From the NCBI GenBank assembly GCA_025210775.1, contig JAOARB010000021.1:60327-124326 (forward strand): a DNA stretch of 64,000 nt, written 5' to 3'. The DNA comes from Prolixibacteraceae bacterium (GTDB taxonomy: Bacteria; Bacteroidota; Bacteroidia; Bacteroidales; Prolixibacteraceae). Position numbers and translations under genes: made by a program. Shown here piece after piece: positions 17,434 to 27,656 of this stretch. The stretch's first letter is position 1. Every line of letters begins with the position of its first letter. Below the pieces are notes generated by a model. It did not search any database, was not told the origin of the DNA, and was given only the letters and a program-made list of their open reading frames with translations.

Positions 17434-18054
17434 TTATTTCTTTCCAGCAATCTGAACCTTTGAGATAAAGTAATTGCGTGTCATATTTTTCAACTCATTC
17501 TCTTTATCTGATCCAAAGACATGAAAAGCAATAACTACTTTCTTTCCAGTAAATTTCTTTAACGAAATAGATTGCGATTCCGATTTCTTTAGTTTATGAT
17601 AGACAGTAAATGGAAGCTTTGTCCATTTAGCTGTAGTTACATCACCTTTAAAATCGGTTGAAACAAGAATCTCAAAATTATTGGCATTATCTGTTCCATA
17701 ACGAGAATAATAATCTAATAATAAAGAAGGCTTTAATACACCGTCTAAATCAATCTCATTAGAAACCAACCAATCATCATTCTGAGTGCGGGAACACACA
17801 AAATTATAACACTTACTACGTGAACCTAAAACATCATTACAGTTCCAAACTCCCCATGCTTTCAACCATTTCTTATTTGGTTCTTGGGAACCATCTCCTT
17901 TAAGACTGTAAGCAGTGAATTTACCTAAATTGCATTCTCCCTCTATAATCTTTAGGGTCGAAATATTATCTTCGAACACCACAACTTTCTTTTTTGCAGA
18001 TGCAAAATTGATAGAAAAAAGAAAGATCGTAACGTATAATAAAATATTTTTCAT
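17434..18054 (-). CDS. Exported beta-sandwich protein, candidate surface glycan-binding protein
   Basis: The 206-residue protein has a signal peptide (about 1-20, ending SINFASA). One domain resembles 'choice-of-anchor J' jelly rolls: NKKWLKAWGVWNC, the DDWLVSNEIDLDG strand, then FEILVSTDFKGDVTTAKWTKL and FTGKKVVIAFHV. It parallels the C-terminal domain of the next gene (STDFADDPKTATWTAYDI, FDGQEVTIGLKV), so the two share a fold and probably origin. It lies between that lipoprotein and susC (13 and 51 bp gaps). No lipobox is visible. Glycan binding is inferred from position. Confidence 0.75.
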   Translation of the reverse strand: MKNILLYVTIFLFSINFASAKKKVVVFEDNISTLKIIEGECNLGKFTAYSLKGDGSQEPNKKWLKAWGVWNCNDVLGSRSKCYNFVCSRTQNDDWLVSNEIDLDGVLKPSLLLDYYSRYGTDNANNFEILVSTDFKGDVTTAKWTKLPFTVYHKLKKSESQSISLKKFTGKKVVIAFHVFGSDKENELKNMTRNYFISKVQIAGKK

Positions 18055-18067
18055 TTCTCAAAGATTG

Positions 18068-19378
18068 TTATTTAGTTGCGTAAACATCAAACTGCTTTAA
18101 CCAAATATTCTTAGTTAAACTAGTAGCAGTGATACCATCAACAACTTGGAATTTAACTTTTAATCCAATAGTTACTTCTTGACCATCAAAAGCAGAAAGA
18201 TCAACATTATATTCTTCATAAGTAGCTTGAGCATCATTTAGATTGATATCATATGCTGTCCATGTAGCAGTTTTTGGATCATCAGCAAAGTCTGTACTTA
18301 CAACCAATTGGAAAGTAAATCCAGATAAAGTACCATATTTGTGACCAAGTGATAAAATAGCTTTCGCTTTTTCCGCATCTACAAAGCTTACTTTCTGATC
18401 AAACAAAAGATAATCTTCTTGTTCAGTTTTCATTGGTCTGAACTCAATAATATGTTGGTTCACTCCATCAAATTTCTGATGCCATAATCCCCATGACATT
18501 CTCCATCTCTTGTTAGAATCTTGAATAGGATTAATTGGATCAACACTAGAAGCAGTCATTACAGGAATGTTGTCATCTCCTACACTATAACTAGATGCTT
18601 TATATGAATCTGGAAGTTGAAGTTGGCCAACGATAGTTTCTGTTGCTGCAGCAACATTTACAGTAAGTGCATTTTCAAATACTTTTTCACCAGCTTCATT
18701 TGTGGCTTGCACATTCAATGAATATTCTTTTACTTCTAAAGTATGACCGCTCGGAAGAGAAATTACACCCGTAGCAGCATCAATTGTAAATTCAGCAGGA
18801 TGATCACCAACCAATGCAAAAGTAATAGGTTGTGTTCCTACCACAGCAGGAGCTGAAGAATGATACTCACGACCTGGTCTCACACCATCAAAGGCTGGAG
18901 TATAAGTTAAAGTTTCTATAGCTCTAGGTTGAACAATGAAATTTAATCCATTATCAAAAACGACACTATCAATAACAGTCTTATTCAAAGTATAAGAACC
19001 ATCTTCAGCGGCATTTGCTACATTATTATAAGTACGTACTTTGATTGCCATAGAATAGCTTCCTGGCGTCAAATCATTCTTACCTTTTAAAGTAATCTGA
19101 CCATCAATGGTGTCGATCTTAAATTGAGAAAAATCTCCCATATCTTGTCCATCTTTCTTCCATCCTTTGATGAAATATTCTGGAAGCACATTCGAAGGAA
19201 GTGCAACGAAAGCACGAGAAGAGACAAATCCATCTCCTTCCGATAAGTCTGGAATATCTACATATGAAAGATTTGATGGTTTTTCACCATTACGATCTTC
19301 ATAAGTGTATTCATCTGGTGTACAGGAAGACATAATACCCACTGATAAAATTATCATTGCGAAGTATTTACGTATCAT
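18068..19378 (-). CDS. Surface glycan-binding-type lipoprotein (Ig/cadherin-like repeats plus jelly-roll domain)
   Basis: The start at 19378 (MIRKYFAMIILS) is chosen because it gives a normal lipoprotein signal with lipobox VGIMSSC (Cys19). An upstream ATG at 19402 only adds 8 residues. The 436-residue protein has an N-terminal segment, a central cadherin/Ig-like domain (TYTPAFDGVRPG through LEVKEYSLNVQATNEAGE), and a C-terminal choice-of-anchor J-like domain. It is the first gene of the operon leading to susC and susD. Position and architecture fit a SusE/F-like surface glycan-binding protein. The ligand would be the polymer degraded by the PL8 lyases. Confidence 0.78.
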   Translation of the reverse strand: MIRKYFAMIILSVGIMSSCTPDEYTYEDRNGEKPSNLSYVDIPDLSEGDGFVSSRAFVALPSNVLPEYFIKGWKKDGQDMGDFSQFKIDTIDGQITLKGKNDLTPGSYSMAIKVRTYNNVANAAEDGSYTLNKTVIDSVVFDNGLNFIVQPRAIETLTYTPAFDGVRPGREYHSSAPAVVGTQPITFALVGDHPAEFTIDAATGVISLPSGHTLEVKEYSLNVQATNEAGEKVFENALTVNVAAATETIVGQLQLPDSYKASSYSVGDDNIPVMTASSVDPINPIQDSNKRWRMSWGLWHQKFDGVNQHIIEFRPMKTEQEDYLLFDQKVSFVDAEKAKAILSLGHKYGTLSGFTFQLVVSTDFADDPKTATWTAYDINLNDAQATYEEYNVDLSAFDGQEVTIGLKVKFQVVDGITATSLTKNIWLKQFDVYATK

Positions 19379-19789
19379 CACCTGAGATCTAAATGAAAAC
19401 ATAAATTATTGATTTTAGTTAGCTCTATTAAATTAAATTCACACAAAATAAAAGTCACTTTTATCCTCTATAATTTGATAGGATAAATATACCAAGAGGA
19501 TATATAAATCAAAAGTGCCAAAAACATTCGCACAATATCACACACTCCTTAAAACTCTATATATCAATACATTAAAATCAACACACACAATATAGATGTA
19601 TTATTGGTGATATTAAATGAATAATATATGCAGATGTTTTTAATCAGAAAAGAAAGTTCAAATGAAGAATTGATGCGTTAAAAAGGTAGGAAATCAACAA
19701 GATAGCTATAAGAAGAAGGCTTGATTAAGTGCAAAACAATTATAGAATAACGGTGTAAAATCATAACTATTACACCGTTATACCTTAAA
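19379..19789. other. Intergenic region between SGBP-susCD operon and hybrid two-component gene
   Basis: It holds the operon promoter region and the terminator of the hybrid sensor gene. An 8-bp inverted repeat, tttatcct (19460-19467) and aggataaa (19480-19487) with a 12-bp spacer, sits about 80-110 bp upstream of the operon start. That is a plausible regulator-binding site, perhaps for the adjacent hybrid sensor. Confidence 0.4.
19747..19781 (-). terminator. Hairpin after the hybrid two-component gene
   Basis: Perfect 12-bp arms (19747-19758 and 19770-19781) lie 9 bp beyond the stop codon. The downstream U tract is weak. Confidence 0.6.
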
Positions 19790-22700
19790 CTATTTCGTAT
19801 TCATATCGTTTGCAACAAACTGTTTGGCATATTTCTTCGGAGGTACACCAAAATGTTTACTAAAACATTTACTAAAATATCTAGGGGTAGAAAAACCTAC
19901 AGTATAGGCAACTTCAGAAACATTCATCCCTCTATTGGTTCGCAATAGATGTGCAGCAGTCTTAAGACGTGTAGACATAATAAAATCGTTCGGTGTTTGT
20001 CCTGTAACACCTTTTATTTTGTCATACAGGCTAGTTCGACCTAAACACATCTCTCGTGCAAAATCATTCACGCTAAACTCATGGTTATTGAGGTTGGCTT
20101 CCACGACTTCTCTGGCACGTTTTAATAAATCTTTATCGACATCATTCTTTGCAAGGATCTTAGTATCAAACTCAGGATCAGAAGAATATTGCCTCTGCAA
20201 AGCACTTCTTGTTAACAAAATATTATTGATCTTCTTTGATAACATTCCTATCTCAAAAGGCTTAACAATATAATCATCTGCACCTGCTGTTATTCCTTCC
20301 TCATAGTGTTCCTTAGAATCCTTTGCAGTAAGAAGAACGATCGGGATATGACATAGAGATTCATCTTGTTTTATGAGCCTAGTAAACTCAAATCCATTCA
20401 TCTCAGGCATCATAACATCACTAATGATAATATCTGGACGATTCTCCATCACCCATTCATAAGCATCCTTACCATTACTTTTAACATGGACGTTAAAATA
20501 TGAGGATAATGTTTCTTTTAGAAGATCTCTCAACTCTCTGTTATCATCAACAACCAATACGGTTGCCTTCTCCTTATCTTCCATCTCAACGTTATTATCT
20601 TCAACTTCTGCAGAAGGAAGCAACAAGGTATGCACATTAACATCCACTAACTCTGGGGAATTCTCTATTTCTCCTTCACATGAACATTCAAGCTTAGGTA
20701 TTACTACTTGAAAACAAGAGCCTTCACCAATAGTACTTTCAACAGAGACAGTCCCGTCATGTGCTTCAACTAATCCTTTTACCAAAGACAATCCAATACC
20801 AGTACCACCAGCATCTTTACCTTCAACATGGAAATAACGATCAAATATTTTCTCTTTAAATTCATCATCAATACCTACTCCATTATCAATCACTTTCAGA
20901 ACGACTGAATCATTTTCAGAGAAAACAATAACCCGAATTATTGCCTGCTTGCTTCTATATTTAAATGCATTGGAGATAAGGTTATGTATAACCTTTTGAA
21001 ATTGAACAGAATCAACACAACAATCTATTTTAGATTGATTCGCAACAAATTCATATCTAATGTCATGAATAAGAGCATACTCTTCATAAACTTCAAATAT
21101 TTGTTTGGCAAAAGAGACAAAATCCACTCTACTCTTCTTTAATGCCAACACACCTAGCTCTTGTTTTCTAAAATCAAGAATTTCATCAACTAGATAGGTC
21201 ATACGTTGACAATTTCTGAAAGCTGAACTAAGTGATCTTTTGTCATTTTCAACTAAACGATCGGTAGTTAAAACTTTCTCTAACAGTCCAGATATAATGG
21301 TTAGCGGTGTTCTAAATTCGTGAGATATGTTGGTAAAAAACTGAAGTTTATTGGCATTATCACGAACCAAACGATCTGAGTCCAAACGTTGTTGTTCAAG
21401 AGACAACTCTAAAATTGATTTTCTTACTAAAATCAAGTGAACAGCATATAAAAACAGTAATAATATCAGAAAGTAAATAAGATAAGCCCACCATGTACCA
21501 TAAAATGGTACATCGACCACTACATTCAAGCTATCCATATACTTCTCATCGTCATCATTAAGAACACGTACTTTAAAAACATAATTTCCAGATGACAGTC
21601 TATTATATGAAACTTTATTTGAATAAGAGGATTGAATCCAATGATCGTCATATCCCTCGAGCATATATTCAAATTGCGGTCTAAAGGATTTAATAAATTC
21701 AAAAGATGTAAAAGTAAAGGTCACACCTGAATTCTGATGAGATATCTTTAGATTATCTTTAAAAAGCAATGATTCCTTTATTCCAAGAACCCCTTTAGAT
21801 TCATCCACACTACGAACCATAGCTTCAGTTATAATTACCTTCTTTTTTGACTTGGTGCGAATCAGATCTTTCTCTTTAAACGAAACGAGTCCCTGTATTC
21901 CACCAACATACACATCTCCTGTTCTAGTAACACACAAACTCTTTTCATTAATCTCACCTAAAGGAAACCCTTTTCCGTGATCAAAATTTGTAAATCGGCG
22001 AGGCTTAACATCAAAACGACTGATTCCATTACTGGTAGCTACCCATAAAAATCCATATCGAGATTGGGCCACAGTAAAAATGAAGTTACTTGAGATACCA
22101 TCCTTTTGACGATTAAAGATATCAAAACCAGAACCATTTTCTAGATACCTACAAAGACCTCCTCCAGAAGTAGCTATCCAAATACGATTAGATCTATCTT
22201 CATAGACAAAAGGGATATGATTACTTGGTAAACCATAAGGATTAGATTCATCGATGGTAAAATGTTCGACTTGAGACATCTTAGAATCGTAAAGAAATAA
22301 GCCATTGCTTTCAGTTGCAACCCACAATCGTTTCTTGGTATCTACAACCATGTGCAGAATGGTACCTAGGATTGCAGGAGAACCCGGAGTACCACGATCT
22401 AGGAATGGAACAAAGTCCGTTCTTTCTTCATTCGAAATAAAAAGACCTCTAGAATTACCTATAAGAATACGATCATTCCATTCAACGATAGTAGAAACCG
22501 AGTTATTCTGGATTCCTGAATTTTGAGAATTAAAAACTTTAAATTTCTTTGTTTTTGTATCCATAACATTCACGCCCCCGTTGTGGGTTCCGATCCATAG
22601 TTGATGGTCTTTATCAAAAAACAAAGCTTTTATGTTGTTATGAGATATAGAATTTTCTGTCTTTGAATGAGTAAAATACTCAAATTTACGAGTTTTGGCA

Positions 22701-23791
22701 TCAAATAAATTTAATCCTCCTCCTTCTGTCGCAATCCACAAATTTGTTCCTTCACCTTGAAGGATATCACCAACGACACGATAATTTATAGAAATATTCT
22801 TTTTAGGATTAGGTTTAAAATATCGAAAAACAGTCAAACGGGGATTATATATATTCACACCACCGAAATAAGAACCTATCCAAACACTTCCCTGCTTGTC
22901 AACTAATATAGAATAGATTGAATTATGGCTTAATCCATTAGGATCAAGATCAGACTGATAATAAGTGTCAATTTTATTACTTGCAGGATTCCATACATTC
23001 AATCCATAAAATGTTCCAATCCAAACATTTCCTAATGGATCGCGAGTAACAGAACGAATCGTATTATTAGATAGAGGATATTTCTTCGATCCGGTATAAA
23101 AATGTTTTAACACCTTATCTTCTTTAAGAAGATACACACCATCTTTAACAGTCCCAACCATAAAACCGCCTTGATACTCCATGATAGAGGTGACCTCTTT
23201 ATCCAACATCACCTTTACCACTTTATTATTTGGGTTATAACACAACAATCCAAATTGTTGGGTAGCCAACCACAATCGACCTTTTTTATCCATAAAGATC
23301 TTCTTTAAAATAAAGTCTGGATAATCAGGTATTACAACCCTATTTACATTTCCAGTTCGTCGATCAAGAACACCTAAACCAAGATGATCACCCAAATAAA
23401 TCGTTTGTTTATCAAGAAAGATACTTTCACAATGAGGAACTGTATAATTATAAAAACGTTCATTATTATAACTATAGATCGAAATTCCTTGTTTTACAAG
23501 GACATAAACATCACTATTAACCTTAGAAGCAACCACTTCTTTTACATTCTCTCCAAGGATAGAAGTTGAATCACCTCTAAGATGATGAAATTGTTTGATT
23601 TCTCTTCCATCATAACGGTTTAAACCATTACGAGTTCCAAGCCAGATATAACCGATTTTATCCTGCTCCATAGAAATAACAGAGGATTGTGTTAATCCAT
23701 CTGAAACACTTAAATGCTCAAAGATATGATTCTGAGCATCTACCGTATACAGCAATAAAAGATTAAAAATAATTAGAAGTTGGATACGCAT
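19790..23791 (-). CDS. Hybrid two-component system sensor/regulator (HTCS)
   Basis: The 1333-residue protein has a signal peptide (1-19), Reg_prop propeller repeats (about 25-640), a Y_Y_Y domain (about 690-755) and one transmembrane helix (about 768-789). HisKA follows with phosphoacceptor His824 (NISHEFRTPL), then HATPase with N-box ISNAFKYRS and G-box GGTGIGLSLVKG. The receiver has Asp1125 (IIISDVMMPEMNG) and the protein ends in an AraC HTH (about 1225-1325). HTCS proteins bind an oligosaccharide in the periplasm and switch on their PUL. All catalytic motifs are intact. It lies directly upstream of the SGBP-susCD operon, the expected target. Confidence 0.96.
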   Translation of the reverse strand: MRIQLLIIFNLLLLYTVDAQNHIFEHLSVSDGLTQSSVISMEQDKIGYIWLGTRNGLNRYDGREIKQFHHLRGDSTSILGENVKEVVASKVNSDVYVLVKQGISIYSYNNERFYNYTVPHCESIFLDKQTIYLGDHLGLGVLDRRTGNVNRVVIPDYPDFILKKIFMDKKGRLWLATQQFGLLCYNPNNKVVKVMLDKEVTSIMEYQGGFMVGTVKDGVYLLKEDKVLKHFYTGSKKYPLSNNTIRSVTRDPLGNVWIGTFYGLNVWNPASNKIDTYYQSDLDPNGLSHNSIYSILVDKQGSVWIGSYFGGVNIYNPRLTVFRYFKPNPKKNISINYRVVGDILQGEGTNLWIATEGGGLNLFDAKTRKFEYFTHSKTENSISHNNIKALFFDKDHQLWIGTHNGGVNVMDTKTKKFKVFNSQNSGIQNNSVSTIVEWNDRILIGNSRGLFISNEERTDFVPFLDRGTPGSPAILGTILHMVVDTKKRLWVATESNGLFLYDSKMSQVEHFTIDESNPYGLPSNHIPFVYEDRSNRIWIATSGGGLCRYLENGSGFDIFNRQKDGISSNFIFTVAQSRYGFLWVATSNGISRFDVKPRRFTNFDHGKGFPLGEINEKSLCVTRTGDVYVGGIQGLVSFKEKDLIRTKSKKKVIITEAMVRSVDESKGVLGIKESLLFKDNLKISHQNSGVTFTFTSFEFIKSFRPQFEYMLEGYDDHWIQSSYSNKVSYNRLSSGNYVFKVRVLNDDDEKYMDSLNVVVDVPFYGTWWAYLIYFLILLLFLYAVHLILVRKSILELSLEQQRLDSDRLVRDNANKLQFFTNISHEFRTPLTIISGLLEKVLTTDRLVENDKRSLSSAFRNCQRMTYLVDEILDFRKQELGVLALKKSRVDFVSFAKQIFEVYEEYALIHDIRYEFVANQSKIDCCVDSVQFQKVIHNLISNAFKYRSKQAIIRVIVFSENDSVVLKVIDNGVGIDDEFKEKIFDRYFHVEGKDAGGTGIGLSLVKGLVEAHDGTVSVESTIGEGSCFQVVIPKLECSCEGEIENSPELVDVNVHTLLLPSAEVEDNNVEMEDKEKATVLVVDDNRELRDLLKETLSSYFNVHVKSNGKDAYEWVMENRPDIIISDVMMPEMNGFEFTRLIKQDESLCHIPIVLLTAKDSKEHYEEGITAGADDYIVKPFEIGMLSKKINNILLTRSALQRQYSSDPEFDTKILAKNDVDKDLLKRAREVVEANLNNHEFSVNDFAREMCLGRTSLYDKIKGVTGQTPNDFIMSTRLKTAAHLLRTNRGMNVSEVAYTVGFSTPRYFSKCFSKHFGVPPKKYAKQFVANDMNTK

Positions 23792-24121
23792 AATGTGAAA
23801 AATTACAAATCGTTGTTAGTATGCTAAAATAGTCTATTCCCCTCAGAATATTAAGCTATTCTTAAAAGGATGGAAAGTATTTAACTTTTTTAAACATCGC
23901 AGAATTATCAATACTAACAATTTAAAACAACAACACACAAAACACAGAAAACACTATTAGTCAATAAATTAACATTAACACATCTTATAACTAATAAAAT
24001 AATTCAACCATTAAAGCATTGTTTCAAATCTATCAATACCAATAAATATGTTCAATAAAAAAAGAAGAGGTCATCCTTAATAAAAGACAACCTCTTCAAG
24101 CCATATAAATAAAGTATATTA
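23792..24121. other. Intergenic region upstream of the HTCS gene
   Basis: It contains the HTCS promoter region (no clear -7 match) and, at about 24060-24098, an imperfect hairpin (gaagaggt/acctcttc arms) that would terminate the uronate operon. Nothing else was noticed. Confidence 0.5.
24058..24098 (-). terminator. Probable terminator of the kduI-kduD-DUF4861-MFS operon
   Basis: gaagaggt and acctcttc pair around an imperfect stem-loop. On the minus strand the hairpin is followed by cttttttttat-like sequence, a good U tract, shortly after the MFS stop. Confidence 0.7.
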
Positions 24122-25435
24122 TTATTCTTTAACTAACTCTAGATTTTCATCTAAAGGTCTTAGTTTAGGCAAAAGAAGGTGTATCACAAGAAGAATCACT
24201 AGATACAAACATCCCGCAACAGTAAACATTGTAAAGAAGAATGATTTACCAGCGCCATCTAATCCTTGACCTAGTGCAAAATCCACTAACATACCAGCAA
24301 CAGCACCAACCATTCCACCAATACCAACAACTGAAGCAACAGCCTTCTTAGGCATCACATCAGATACTAGAGTAAATAAATTAGCTGACCACGCTTGGTG
24401 ACCACCTGAAGCCAATGCAATCAAACATACAGCAATCCATACATTACTTGTCAATGGAGCAAAAGATACTGGAATGATACATAATGCACAAATAAGTAAA
24501 GACAACTTACGAGCAGCATTCAAACCAAAGCCTCTATTGATAAACATTTTAGACAGATATCCACCACCAATACTACCAAGATCGGCAACAACATATATTA
24601 CAACTAAAGCACCACCTAGTTCATGCATATCATGCAAACCAAACATCTGCTTAAAAAAGATTGCACTCCAGAACATAAAGAAAAACCAAACAGCATCAGT
24701 AATCTTACCGATAGCAAAAGCCCATGTCTGTCTTAACGGAAGAACTTTTTTCCAAGATAGATTTACCACTGGGGCATCATTCTCTTGTTTTTTACAGTCA
24801 TGGTTAATATATGCCAACTCTTCAGCTGAAACTTTTGGATGATCCTCTGGTTTTTTATACATCTTAAGCCATACAATGACCCAAGTAACACTAAAGAAAC
24901 CTGTAATCAAGAAAGCATATTGCCAGTGTTCTCCTGTTGCTCCTGCAACCAATGGCACAACAGCTGGGGCCAATACAGCACCAACATTTGATCCTGCATT
25001 AAAAATTCCTGTAGCAAAAGCACGATCTTTTTTAGGGAACCATTCTGCAACTGTTTTTACAGCAGCAGGGAAGTTACCAGCTTCACCAATACCTAGACCA
25101 AATCTTGCTCCCATAAATCCAACCAAAGCAAAAGCTGGCTGAATAGCAGCATGTAACATTCCAAAACAACTCCATATACCAATAGAGATTGCATATCCTA
25201 TTCGTGTTCCAAATTTATCAATAATCCCCCCCATTGTTAACATACCAATCGCGTATGCCATTTTGAAAGCAATATTAATATTTGCAAAGTCGGTGTTAGT
25301 CCAATGAAATTTATCTATCAATGTTGGTCCTAAAACCCCCATGATACTACGGTCCATATAATTTATCGTTGTTGCGATAAATAACATCGCCAATATTCGA
25401 TATCTATAGGTTCCTTGTGGTTTAGTAGTCTCCAT
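24122..25435 (-). CDS. MFS transporter of the anion:cation symporter group, probable hexuronate importer
   Basis: The 437-residue protein has about 12 hydrophobic helices. The N-terminus YRYRILAMLFIATTINYMDRSIMGVLGP and the FGLGIGEAGNFPAAVKTVAEWFP region are typical of ExuT/GudP-like members. These carry uronates and related sugar acids with protons across the inner membrane. It is the last gene of an operon with kduI, kduD and a DUF4861 gene, so the likely substrate is the unsaturated uronate or its 5-keto-4-deoxy form, or small oligosaccharides. It starts 28 bp after the DUF4861 gene. Confidence 0.9.
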   Translation of the reverse strand: METTKPQGTYRYRILAMLFIATTINYMDRSIMGVLGPTLIDKFHWTNTDFANINIAFKMAYAIGMLTMGGIIDKFGTRIGYAISIGIWSCFGMLHAAIQPAFALVGFMGARFGLGIGEAGNFPAAVKTVAEWFPKKDRAFATGIFNAGSNVGAVLAPAVVPLVAGATGEHWQYAFLITGFFSVTWVIVWLKMYKKPEDHPKVSAEELAYINHDCKKQENDAPVVNLSWKKVLPLRQTWAFAIGKITDAVWFFFMFWSAIFFKQMFGLHDMHELGGALVVIYVVADLGSIGGGYLSKMFINRGFGLNAARKLSLLICALCIIPVSFAPLTSNVWIAVCLIALASGGHQAWSANLFTLVSDVMPKKAVASVVGIGGMVGAVAGMLVDFALGQGLDGAGKSFFFTMFTVAGCLYLVILLVIHLLLPKLRPLDENLELVKE

Positions 25436-25463
25436 AACTCTTACTCTTATATCTCTGATTATG

Positions 25464-26741
25464 TTATTTGTTATAAGTAATTGCGATTGGGTTTGATAAT
25501 CTATCTGCTTCGACAGTCATCATCGCTTTAAACTCATCATGAGAAGCCCATTTGGCATTTTCCTTTTCCCATACAGAGAAGAAATAATGTGTCACAGGTT
25601 TTGAATCTAATTTTTGTGTCAAATAGAATGTCTCAGTAACAGCTTTTCTATATCTATTTTTAGCAAACTCAGGAGAACCCAGAGGGTACACTTTTGCTTT
25701 AGGTGCATTTGCAGAAGAAACAAACTCTTTCGCTGGTACAAGAATACCCATACCCAGACAATCTTTATTTTCAGATTGTTTATCTAGAGTAGATCCCATT
25801 GCAAAATGATCTAACATCACCATTGAAGTAGGCTTCTTCAAGTAAGATGTTACAATACCTACGGCAAGAGTACTTGAAGCATCTGCCCCTTTAATTGTCA
25901 CATCACTTTTAAACCAATAATGTCCTCCCCAAATAGTAATTCTCTCTTTTGCTTCAAGATCTTTTCCTTCCACTTTCCATCCTTTATAATCAAGATCAAA
26001 AATAGAACGAACAGGTCCTTTTGAAACCAAAGTAAACTCAAAAACATCAGTGCTACCCAAACGGTATAATGAATCATTTTGACAAAGGGCCAATCCACCA
26101 GCACCTAAAGAAGCACCAACGTGAAGTACGTCCATACCCCAATCATTAAGTTTATGGTAGTTGCCTTTGGCTCCCACTTCATCCAAAATCATCTTATCTG
26201 TAAGCTTACCAAAAAGGTCTTTGGCATTACGAATGTCAAAGTAGTTACGAAAAGCCATCTTGTCATTTTCCCAAGCGACACTCTCTGATTGATAACGAAG
26301 AGGTTTTCCTTTAAATCCTTTAGGCGAAAAAGCATGATCTACACCTTTAAAGCCATCTTTTCTATTCCCAACTCCCAATCGCACATTTGTTCTTTGTTTA
26401 AAAGAAGGCAATTGAGACTTATCAATATATTTAATCGTTAGAGCAACGTTCTCTTTTGATTTAAAACTATATAAAAATGCAAACTCATCCCATTTACCAT
26501 CATGATCCAAGTCATCCACTTGAGATGGAAGAATTTCTTGGTTTAGATACACACATGGCACCATATTATCCTTATCGGAAACACCAACCAATTTTTCCAC
26601 TTCCGCACGACTAATAACAACAGGTTCGTCCGCTCGATCTACATCTAATTTGTTTTCTAGTTTTACATTCGTTTTACTTGAAGAACATCCAAACAAAACC
26701 AACAAAAACATCCATACTGAATATTTATATAGCCTAACCAT
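25464..26741 (-). CDS. DUF4861 family lipoprotein
   Basis: The 425-residue protein has a lipobox (LLVLFGC) and the body of DUF4861, seen in DLDHDGKWDEFAFLYSF, the GMDVLHVGASLGAGGLAL region and the C-terminal THYFFSVWEKENAKW. DUF4861 proteins recur in uronate-containing polysaccharide loci of Bacteroidota beside kduI/kduD-type genes. No activity is known to me. Here it lies between kduD (82 bp) and the MFS gene, so a periplasmic role on uronate products before uptake is a plausible inference. Confidence 0.85.
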   Translation of the reverse strand: MVRLYKYSVWMFLLVLFGCSSSKTNVKLENKLDVDRADEPVVISRAEVEKLVGVSDKDNMVPCVYLNQEILPSQVDDLDHDGKWDEFAFLYSFKSKENVALTIKYIDKSQLPSFKQRTNVRLGVGNRKDGFKGVDHAFSPKGFKGKPLRYQSESVAWENDKMAFRNYFDIRNAKDLFGKLTDKMILDEVGAKGNYHKLNDWGMDVLHVGASLGAGGLALCQNDSLYRLGSTDVFEFTLVSKGPVRSIFDLDYKGWKVEGKDLEAKERITIWGGHYWFKSDVTIKGADASSTLAVGIVTSYLKKPTSMVMLDHFAMGSTLDKQSENKDCLGMGILVPAKEFVSSANAPKAKVYPLGSPEFAKNRYRKAVTETFYLTQKLDSKPVTHYFFSVWEKENAKWASHDEFKAMMTVEADRLSNPIAITYNK

Positions 26742-26823
26742 AATTACTCTTACTAATATTTATTTTTTGAGAAAGATAGAGGAGAGACTGAGAAAAGATC
26801 TCAGTCTCTATATAGGATTAATA

Positions 26824-27615
26824 TTACTCTTCGTTTGAAGGTTTTCCAATAGTAGCTAAAATACCACCATCAACATAAACAACGTGACCATTAACAAAAT
26901 CACTAGCTTTAGATGCAAGGAAAACTGCTGTTCCACCAAGATCTTCTGGGTTACCCCATCTTGCAGCTGGTGTACGGTTAATGATAAACTCATTGAATGG
27001 GTGACCATCAACACGGATAGGTTCAGTTTGAGCAGTAGCAAAATAACCAGGACCAATTCCATTCGTTTGGATACCATATTTAGCCCACTCTGTAGCCATG
27101 TTTCTAGTTAACATTTTCAAACCACCTTTTGCTGAAGCATATGCACATACGTCATTACGTCCAAGCTCACTCATCATTGAGCACATATTGATGATTTTTC
27201 CTTCACGACGCTCGATCATTTTACGACCAACGTATTTACCCATAATAAATGGACCAACAAGATCAATATCGATAACTTGACGATAATCTTTTACTTCCAT
27301 ATCTTGCATAGGAACACGTTTGATAATTCCAGCGTTATTTACAAGAATACCAATAGGACCAACTTCGTTTTCGATTGTTTCGACAGCATCAATTACTGCT
27401 TGTTCGTTAGTTACATCAAACAAATAACCTTTTGCATCAATACCTTTTGCTTTATATGCTTCGATAGCTGCATCTAGTTTTTCTTGATTCAAGTCATTAA
27501 CAACAATCTGAGCACCAGCTTCTGCTAAAGCAGTTGCAATTGCCATTCCTAATCCATGAGTTGCTCCTGTTACAAGAGCATTCTTGCCTTTTAAGCTAAA
27601 TAAATCTAAAATCAT
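26824..27615 (-). CDS. kduD: 2-dehydro-3-deoxy-D-gluconate 5-dehydrogenase KduD (SDR)
   Basis: The 263-residue protein is a classical short-chain dehydrogenase: the nucleotide-binding GATHGLGMAIA motif, NNAG at the end of strand 4, and the catalytic YASAKGG (Tyr-x3-Lys) preceded by SMMSE. KduD interconverts 2,5-diketo-3-deoxygluconate and 2-keto-3-deoxygluconate with NAD(H) in the cytoplasm. It follows kduI by 41 bp, the preceding step. An alternative is gluconate 5-dehydrogenase, but pairing with kduI makes KduD the better name. Confidence 0.92.
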   Translation of the reverse strand: MILDLFSLKGKNALVTGATHGLGMAIATALAEAGAQIVVNDLNQEKLDAAIEAYKAKGIDAKGYLFDVTNEQAVIDAVETIENEVGPIGILVNNAGIIKRVPMQDMEVKDYRQVIDIDLVGPFIMGKYVGRKMIERREGKIINMCSMMSELGRNDVCAYASAKGGLKMLTRNMATEWAKYGIQTNGIGPGYFATAQTEPIRVDGHPFNEFIINRTPAARWGNPEDLGGTAVFLASKASDFVNGHVVYVDGGILATIGKPSNEE

Positions 27616-27656
27616 TGGTTTTATTTTAAAGATGTTTCAATTCTATGGTTTGCTAA

